This document shows, piece after piece, positions 57,700 to 64,000 of a stretch of DNA of 64,000 nt. Under the pieces are notes generated by a model. That model searched no databases, was not told the DNA's origin, and worked only from the letters and a program-made list of their open reading frames with translations. Each line of letters opens with the position of its first letter. Positions within the stretch are counted from its first letter, which is position 1. The translations under genes were made by a program, and so were the position numbers. Source of the DNA: Tetrastigma voinierianum. Its lineage: Eukaryota; Streptophyta; Magnoliopsida; Vitales; Vitaceae. The stretch is from assembly GCA_016808115.1 (NCBI GenBank), contig JAEQBH010000136.1:992001-1056000 (forward strand), read 5' to 3'.

Positions 57700-59380
57700 T
57701 TTTATTCATTAAAGCTCTTTTCATCGTGCATAAGTCCTTTAAAAAATTCTCAGATACTGTGGGACTTGCTTGATCATAATAAGAAGAGGAATGTTAACTC
57801 TTAATCTCGCCAGAGTAATTCTAAAATTTCTTTGCTTGGTTAATCAAATTTTCCTTTTCAAGTGCCTATGGGAAAAGAGGTTGTACAATCGGCTTTTCAC
57901 CTCTTCCTCGCTAATGGGTTGCTTCCTCCGTGGTTCAACCACTGCGGGAGCTGTCTGGATCGCCGTCTCAGCTTCTTACCACATCTCAAAGTCATAACCG
58001 CTGACTTCATCAATTCTGTATCGATCGCGTAGGCCTATCTCATGCATTCCTCTAGGTTTTGCCTATGTCTCGGGAAGGAATTTCTTCAGACCCTACCGGT
58101 TAGGACAACCCGGAAATGGAACTTTGCAACTCGTAACGTACGTCGTCTAATTTTGCTGAGCGAGCTCTACTGCTAACACACTCAACATTCAACACCTCCG
58201 CTCCTCCACAAAGCAAATTGCTCACCTGCTTAAATTCGTAATTGTCTACCTAATGTGAGAAGAAGGTGGAGGCCGCCGCCGTCAGGCGGTCAAGTGGAGC
58301 TAAACTGTCAGGTTCTCGCAAAGACATGCAAGAAGCCTTGGCTTCCATTATAGGTTCGATGATTCCTCCACCAAGTTATAGGTGCTGCCATATGAGCATT
58401 TATAGGTGGCTTATTTGGCTCAAGACATGGGCATGCTCTCGCATTAAGTCCTCACCGGGTTGAACTATGCAATGCTCCCCGTGACGGGGCTACTGAATCG
58501 ACAATTATAGCAATGGGTCAGAGTGTGCAATTCATTCACGCTTGCACTTCGCGCCGATTTCATTCCAAGCTCCTAACCTCTCGGTCAAAGTGGTCAAGTG
58601 CCGATCTCCGTGTCTTCGAAAAAGTGCATACCTCTCCGGCTTGTGGGTCGGCGTCTCATTCTTCTTCTTCGATTCTGGGCGCTCATCCCATGCCTGAGGT
58701 TTCACAAGGTTCAAAAGTCCATGGCTCATCCGGTTTTGCTCAAAGCACTTCACACATGGTTTCCAATAGTTGCTTCACGGCCGAGACATACCACATCATG
58801 TAACATCTCAAGATCCATGTATCAAACCATGGTGTGACATGCACCGATGGTCCTTATGAATCTCTCCCAACACCGATAAAACTTCTATTATCGTAGGCCT
58901 GAGTAAGTGTAGATTTGCCTCTTCAAACCGCTTGGTCTTAGCTTGTATTGAAAAATTTTCTTCAAAAATTGCTTCTGATTTGCCCAATTTCTAATTGTTC
59001 TCTACTTCGTTGAATTAAGCCAAATCTTGGCCTTGTCTTCTTCTTCAATGTCAAAGGAATGCTCACCTTAAGGTGTCCATGTCGACAATCTTCTTTAAAG
59101 CAGTGCAAACTTCCTCGAACTCCCGGATATGTGATATGGATTTTCATTTTCCATACCATGAAAAGTTGGAAGCAGGGCACCAGATAGGGTCTCACTGCCA
59201 TATCCTCAGCAAGTGGTATGATGCAAGAAGGCATAGAGGGTGTATGTGGTCTCTCATCAATTTTTTATATGCCGTAGGATTCATCGAGCACCTTTGTCGA
59301 CTTTGTTGTTTCTCTGCTGAGGATCCATTTGTCATCGTGTAATAATCGACTTCACCTTGTTCATCTGGTAACAACTCTTT
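57700..59380 (-). pseudogene. gag: gag of element E
   Basis: Minus strand. The start near 59374 includes 'LMRDHIHPLCL', as in gag of C. 59234-58962 encodes AVRPYLVPCFQLFMVWKMKI, then 'HLKVSIPLTLKKKTRPRFGL', the Athila 'IRPYLVPLLPTFHGMENENPY ... LKL.PFTLKDKAK.WL' block. Later pieces near 58860-58690 match 'HGFDTWRLVSYFYEGL', 'QLVETMCNG', and KPDEPWTFEPCETSGM ('DPDEAWDFLEDLAE'). The protease linker follows below about 58300. Frameshifts throughout. Confidence 0.84.
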
Positions 59381-59909
59381 GCAATCTAATTATGAGGCCC
59401 CATCCCAGCTGATGGCTAAATACCCGTGATACAAAAGAGACAGCCAAAGAGCAACAACAAGGCTTGCCAAAAAGATCAAGAGCAATTAAAAATAAAATGA
59501 CTGCTATATGTAAACAACCTGTTAGTTGGATCACGAGTAAAAACTTGAAATTCTAAACAATGAACTTCGAAAAGGTTTAAAAGGTCACCAATACTTATAA
59601 TGAGGATTGGCGTTCCATCAACCTTTTTCATCATCTCGTAGTTCTAAGACTAACTTTGCGAATCTGGCATTTTATTTGATTCGAGATGAACAACAAAAAG
59701 TTATGAATCAACAAAATTTATACCTAAAATCCACTGATAACGTCGTAGCATGACTACTCAAGATAAGGGCTCCAAGATCGAACACCGGGATGGGTTTCGC
59801 CTTACAAGATTTGTATAATGATTCAAAATAATAGGCTACCTGATTTCGGATTCAGACAAAACAAATGGTTATGTCGCTACTATTAACTCGGGCTGAAATT
59901 CAAATAAAA
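59381..59909 (-). other. Leader of element E between 5' LTR and gag
   Basis: No reading frame. The sequence directly inside the LTR does not match a known plant primer-binding site. Confidence 0.5.
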
Positions 59910-60511
59910 TGTAAAAGGAAGACCTTGAAGTTTCGGGCCACCAGTTTGGTATGATATGGTTGCAAAGGTGTCCTCTAAGTTATTTCTCGACAGGTAAATG
60001 ACATATAGCCATTTCCAAACCGATCTTTGTTTAACTTAAAACTAACCCTTAGTAACATTCCTCTTTGAACTATGGCATTTAATGGCATTTAATGTCTCAG
60101 CTTGAAATCCCATTTAACCTACTCCCGATGGCTCATAAATGACATCTAATGGGATGTCACTGTATCTACCATTAAGAATACACCGAACTAAAAGCAATGC
60201 CAAGAGCACTTCATGAAAATACATCAAACAGCTTTAAACCTAGTTTTGAAAGTTTGGAATCATAAATACGCAAAGACTGCCTGAAAACAGGAACCCCCGT
60301 AAAACCATTAACATCAACCCATAGCAACCCTCTTTCAAGGCATATTTTTAGTCAAACATCCTTTGAGTTGTCATCCCTAAAGGGTGTGCCTGGGCAGTTC
60401 TGGTGGTCGAGAGAAAGAGGAGAGAGAAGAGGAGCAAATTCAATGAGAACAAGTATTTGAATCGAAAATGCTTTAAATGAAAGTTAGGTTACAAAATGTT
60501 TATAAGATGGC

Positions 60512-60519
60512 TTATATAG
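60512..60519 (-). promoter_or_regulatory. TATA box of the E 5' LTR
   Basis: Sense TATATAAG within GGCTATATAAGCC (+ strand 'ggcttatatagcc'). It lies about 110 bases downstream, in sense, of the palindrome cluster. The corresponding site in the other LTR ('ggcttatatctc' near 50191) has lost the TATA. Confidence 0.65.
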
Positions 60520-60629
60520 CCTTACAAAAAGGTGAAAAACCCAATCTAACCTAAATAATATCATTACAGTGAGGGTAGAAATGGAAAAAACCAAAACGGG
60601 GTCGTTTTGAACCCAAAACATGAAGCAGA

Positions 60630-60960
60630 ATTTCGCTTATAACTGTACTCGCTTATAGTAGTTTAAAATTTCGCTATCATAGCGAAAATTTCGCTATCAT
60701 AGCGAAATTTCGCTATATAGCGAAAATTTCTCTATGTAGCGAAATTACACTACATAGAGAAAATTTCGCTATAATTGCGAAAATTTCGCTATTATAGTGA
60801 AAATTTCGCTATGTAGTGAAATTTTCGCTTATAGTAGCTTAAATTCCCATTATGTAGCTTAAATTGATTGCTACGCGCAATTTCGCTATAATTGCGAAAT
60901 TTTCGCTATTATTTCGAAAATTTCGCTGTTCTAGCAAAATTTCATATCTTCTCTTGCTTG
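60630..60960. repeat. TTCGC/GCGAA inverted-motif cluster, 5' LTR of E
   Basis: About 25 half-sites in 330 bases, arranged head-to-head: 'tttcgctatcatagcgaaa', 'ttcgctatatagcgaa', 'ctatgtagcgaaatt', 'ttcgctataattgcgaaa'. Each pair is a palindrome with a 4-8 base AT centre, so the array can also fold into many alternative hairpins. Confidence 0.9.
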
Positions 60961-61536
60961 CATCCCCGCATCATTCAAATTCAAGATCCAAATTTATTTC
61001 ATCTCTCAATTCTTCATCCCCTACTTGACGTGATCAATATAAATCAGAACTCCCAGTGGTAGATCGGGCTCAACTCGACATGTTTAGCTCGATATGGTGG
61101 ATATAGGTTTATGAAACCCGCAAAAACTACCAAAACAAATTTAAATACAACTGGCATACTGGTAAAGGGACCTACACGGTCAATTGGCTTAATTAATATG
61201 ATTAGCACACGTGGTGCCACCCAAAGCCTATCTTAAATGTGGCTCAAATAGGTACTTTGGGCACCAATTAGGCACGTTAGATCATGCATTCCTTGTGCAC
61301 TTTGATGATCATGTAAGATCATGTAAGTGTAATGCGTTGTGAAATTGTATGTCAGGAAGTAGGAAAATGTTGAACACTGTGGTCGTAGAAAATGTAACTT
61401 TAGGTGTTTGAGAAATTTTACAAAATAGTCCAGAATTAAAATGAAAAAAATGTATTGAAGAAAAATTTTTGAGTTTCACAAGGTAGGTGAAATCGAAAAA
61501 AATTTTTAAGAATTTATTTGATTCTATTGGAAAATG

Positions 61537-61543
61537 AAAAAAA

Positions 61544-61632
<89 letters not shown>
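61537..61632. repeat. A-run plus (AT)n microsatellite
   Basis: About 25 A followed by about 36 AT units, inside the presumed LTR of F. Frames encoding poly-Ile-Tyr here are artefacts of the repeat. Confidence 0.95.
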
Positions 61633-61634
<2 letters not shown>

Positions 61635-61722
61635 GTGTGGTTTTCCAACAGCTTGAATGAGAAAAAAGGTGAAAAAGAAAAAAAAGCAAAGGCAAAGAAG
61701 CAGGCTACGCCCATGTTCAGGT

Positions 61723-62185
61723 CGGGTCACGATACAATTGATCAGATATGACACTGCAAGGTCGCGCCATGGGCGCAGAGGATAGGTCATATAGTGCAAG
61801 GCGCTGATACGTTACGGCAAGAAAGACATACATGGCCATTTGGGTGAGTATCGTGGATACAAAGTTTTATCAGGATGTGAGCGAAACTGATCGCTGTATC
61901 AGGTCACGATACGCCTTGTAATGCACAAGGCTGGCCCGGTTGAGCGAGGCGTGTCACGATATAAACGATCAGACGCGACAGAGGAAGGCTTCACATCGAG
62001 GTGTGTCGCGACACGCCTGGCGATACGGCAGAGATATGGTTGTGACACAGCGCAGGATGCGCCATGATACGGCGTTGAGGGCGCGCGACACGACACCCTA
62101 CGCGGTGATACAATGCGCGACACGGCCACCCAGCTTATGGTATTACCCAATGCTGCCGGGCCTCGCAATGACGACTTCGTAGTTC
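61723..62185. repeat. GTGTCGCGACAC / CACGATAC motif cluster in F
   Basis: GC-rich block with 'gtcacgatac' (near 61727 and 61905), 'gtgtcacgatata', an intact GTGTCGCGACACG near 62000, 'ggcgatacgg', 'catgatacgg', 'gcgcgacacgacac' and 'gcgcgacacgg'. Cores are TCGCGA and CGATAC with irregular spacing. Confidence 0.75.
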
Positions 62186-62564
62186 GGTGACACGGCTACC
62201 AACGAAGTCCTTCCGTAAGGCGCACAAATGTACGGGTGTGTGCATCGCGTACTTGACCACTTTACCAATAATCGCTTTTGAGTCAAACATTGGGACATTG
62301 TTCATGAACACTGTTCATGAGCACTGTTCACGAGGTTTTCAAAAATAAAATAAAATAAAATAAAATAAATTTTTTTAAATAAAATAAAATGAAATAAACT
62401 AAAATTTATTTTTTTTTGTTACATATGATTTAATATAAGAAATTATTGTCTTGCATTACCTATGAATGCATGGACATAGTGTATAAAATATTTTTCGGTA
62501 TGAGAATAGTGTCTCGAGGTGGTTTACTTCAGAGATGATACTCGCATTAGAATTTAATATGTAG

Positions 62565-63690
62565 ATGGCTAGTCACGGAGAGGACGTAGAGGTCGCCCAC
62601 TCGGCACCGCGACACCACCAGCCGACCGCACAGCCTCACGAGGCCTGTGAGAGATCGGTCACGCCATCGCACAAGCTAGTGCAAGAGGTGTCGGGATCCG
62701 GCAAACTCTAGAGGTCTAAAGGCACTATCCTTCGATATTCATAGGGGAGTGAGATCCGATGGTGGCAGACCATTGGTTCATTTATCGGTAGCGTATCGAG
62801 GCTACGGAGATTACCCCATACGACAGATACTAATTATTCCAAACAGAGGGCGAGGCTCAAGTATGGTGGAATCGCAAAGACCTCTAGAGATCTGCAGGCA
62901 GGCAATGAGACTCGCGTGAGTTCCAGATTCTTTCATGGGCAAGCATTTTCCTGATACTACGGCATTTAAGGCTTAGTATCTCAGAGTCAAGCATAGTGGG
63001 ATCGATGAATGTGATTGAGTACGCGCTAGATTCACAAAGCCAGCCCGCTTTTGTCGACATGACTACGGCCACTTTACATGGCCAAGGTTGGGAGATTCGA
63101 GAACAATAAGTTATCCATTCAAGGTGATTGTAGGCTTTGCCTACAAGACATGGACTCTGCGGTCAGGGACCACTCACCATAGAGCAGAGATCGAGCATGC
63201 CCAGAAAGACTCCTGGACAAAGCAGAGCAAGAGGAAGGAGAGTCATTCCTTTAGTCTGGGAAAGAAGGCAGGGCTTATTCATGAGGGTTCCAAGGCCGCG
63301 GCCATTTAGGCCAGAGATTGCATCGTAGCTGTTTACAGGGGTCAAGTGATGGCGTGCCGCCCACGCTAACAACCCAACATACGAGCAGAGGGAATCCTAG
63401 AGACAGGATCCCAAGGCTTTCGGGAACGTCGCAGTCCCACAAAATATGGGACAGAGAGGATACGTATATTCCTCCACGCCTAATACAGCGTGCAGGAGCC
63501 GCACGCTCTGTGGAGTCGTGATGGCACCTCCTCGTTACACAGTGCTGGGGAGGGTCGCACTACGGGCCACACAAGAGACTCAGACCCACAGTGTGACATC
63601 AGTGGATATAGGCATAGCTCAGGCATTGTTATACTGGTCACTGAGCCAAGAGATCAGCTAGTTATGTACAGGCTGCCTGCATCTCGCCTA
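62565..63690 (+). pseudogene. gag: gag of element F
   Basis: The frame from about 62571 gives an Arg/Gly-rich start (RRGRRGRPLGTATPP) typical of this gag, then DPMVADHWF near 62757-62784, EGEAQVWWN at about 62847-62874, decayed 'W.EF...F..KYFPDTTA' near 62915-62965, SMNVIEYALDS near 63005-63037 and 'QGWEIREQ' near 63085. Next, 63175-63260 encodes RAEIEHAQKDSWTKQSKRKE, the linker following the capsid. The expected CCHC zinc knuckle is not readable. Stops and frameshifts are present. Confidence 0.85.
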
Positions 63691-64000
63691 CGTGGCAAGA
63701 GTAGTATTTGACGGCGGCGCATCACATTCATTCATCACGCATCGCCGCGATAGAGTCATTTAGAGGCCGAGGCCTGAGGGTTCTCAGATGCGAGTCCCTC
63801 CCCAAGGATTAAGGCGAGGATAGATGATATGTGGTCGCGGAAGTTGTAGGATCCTTTGAGATTCTACTTCACAAAGGACCTCCGAGGGTCAGACATGTCG
63901 AGCCTGATGTCATCCTGGATGGATCAAGCCTATGTCTTTACGTAGTCACACGACGCCAGAGCGTAGGAGGGTTACCGCCTACAACGCCAGATCTGCATCG
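63691..64000 (+). pseudogene. Aspartic protease of element F (truncated by window)
   Basis: 63690-63740 encodes ARVVFDGGASHSFITH, the retropepsin site 'VLFDSGASHSFIS' with Ser changed to Gly. Later pieces near 63900-63930 ('DVIL.G') match 'FDVILGMDWL', the end of the domain. The remaining part and RT lie outside the window. Confidence 0.82.

Larger units (their letters stand above)
49586..61274 (-). mobile_element. Athila-type retrotransposon E, full-length
   Basis: 11.7-kb minus-strand element with LTRs of about 1.35 kb (59910-61274 is the 5' copy, 49586-50915 the 3' copy). Sense order: gag (59380-57700), protease (57650-56950), RT (56800-56060), RNase H (56060-55400), integrase (55200-54480), AT-rich spacer with a duplication, second ORF (53830-51900), 3' region. 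Landmarks are Athila throughout. Exact target duplication could not be found, so ends are good to about 10 bases. Confidence 0.85.
59910..61274 (-). repeat. 5' LTR of element E
   Basis: Better-preserved LTR copy. + strand start is TGTAAAAGGAAGACC; the right end is near 'gcaccaattaggca'. In element sense the order is U3 start, the TTCGC/GCGAA cluster (60960-60630), TATA box (60519-60512), then R/U5. Confidence 0.83.
61393..64000 (+). mobile_element. Tekay-like retrotransposon F, cut by the window edge
   Basis: TGTAACTTTAGG at 61393, followed by 'gtttgagaaatttt', resembles the start of Tekay/Del LTRs. A microsatellite, a palindrome cluster and an A/T-rich stretch (62340-62420) follow before gag (62565) and protease (63690). 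The LTR-plus-leader is only about 1.17 kb, shorter than in B, so a deletion is likely, and no primer-binding site was recognised. Pol lies beyond 64000. Confidence 0.65.

Noticed and set aside
61309..61799. Overlapping frames with long Ile-Tyr repeats
   Set aside because: Translation of the (AT)n microsatellite and A-run.
1..64000. tRNA, rRNA, or endogenous pararetrovirus sequences
   Set aside because: No cloverleaf with A/B boxes, rRNA core sequence or caulimovirus-type coat or movement protein motif was recognised on reading; all RT remnants fit Ty3/gypsy.

Overview
The window looks like plant nuclear heterochromatin. I could not support a single host protein gene, rRNA or tRNA. Nearly everything recognisable is decayed Ty3/gypsy LTR retrotransposon of two lineages: Athila (elements A, C, D, E) and Tekay/Del-like (B, F, and probably the LTR fragments G and H). 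The Athila gag, pol and second-ORF sequences resemble those of eudicots, and I recall similar ones from grapevine, but the species cannot be fixed from the sequence alone.

Layout. Element A (Athila, + strand) is the backbone. Its gag-protease enters at the left edge (1-2105), pol resumes at 10580-12652, integrase resumes at 32886, the post-integrase spacer runs to 34921, and the second ORF, 3' region and an LTR occupy 39284-46050. Element A was split by three events. (1) Element B (Tekay-like, - strand, 2106-10579) inserted with a perfect 5-bp duplication AATGT. (2) Element C (Athila, + strand, about 12653-32885) inserted into the integrase zinc-finger region, and its 5' LTR was in turn split by element D (Athila, - strand, 13868-26367). 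(3) A - strand LTR block G lies at 34922-39283 between TACTA repeats. To the right are a + strand Tekay-type LTR fragment H (46971-49585), element E (Athila, - strand, 49586-about 61274) and the gag-protease start of a + strand Tekay-like element F, cut by the window edge.

How the parts relate. Each element once encoded its own capsid (gag), protease, reverse transcriptase, RNase H and integrase. The Athila copies A, C and E also carry a second ORF after pol, in the position of the env-like ORF. All are broken. In A the gag-protease frame and the second ORF are almost free of frameshifts but carry many TAA/TAG stops, the pattern expected from C-to-T change at methylated cytosines. The other copies are interrupted by both stops and frameshifts.

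The most unusual structure is a set of dispersed, self-complementary CG-containing motifs, clustered in the LTR or promoter regions of at least five different elements (A, D, E, F, H). They share TCGC/GCGA half-sites: TGTCGCGACA in A, GTCGCGAC in D, TATCGCGATA in H, GTCGCGAC/CACGATAC in F, and TTCGC...GCGAA in E. In A (twice) and E the cluster lies just upstream of a TATA box. In A one cluster, TATA and ORF unit is internal, before the second ORF, and another is in the LTR. This looks like an enhancer-like array selected repeatedly in unrelated LTRs, and it is the best candidate here for an undescribed system.
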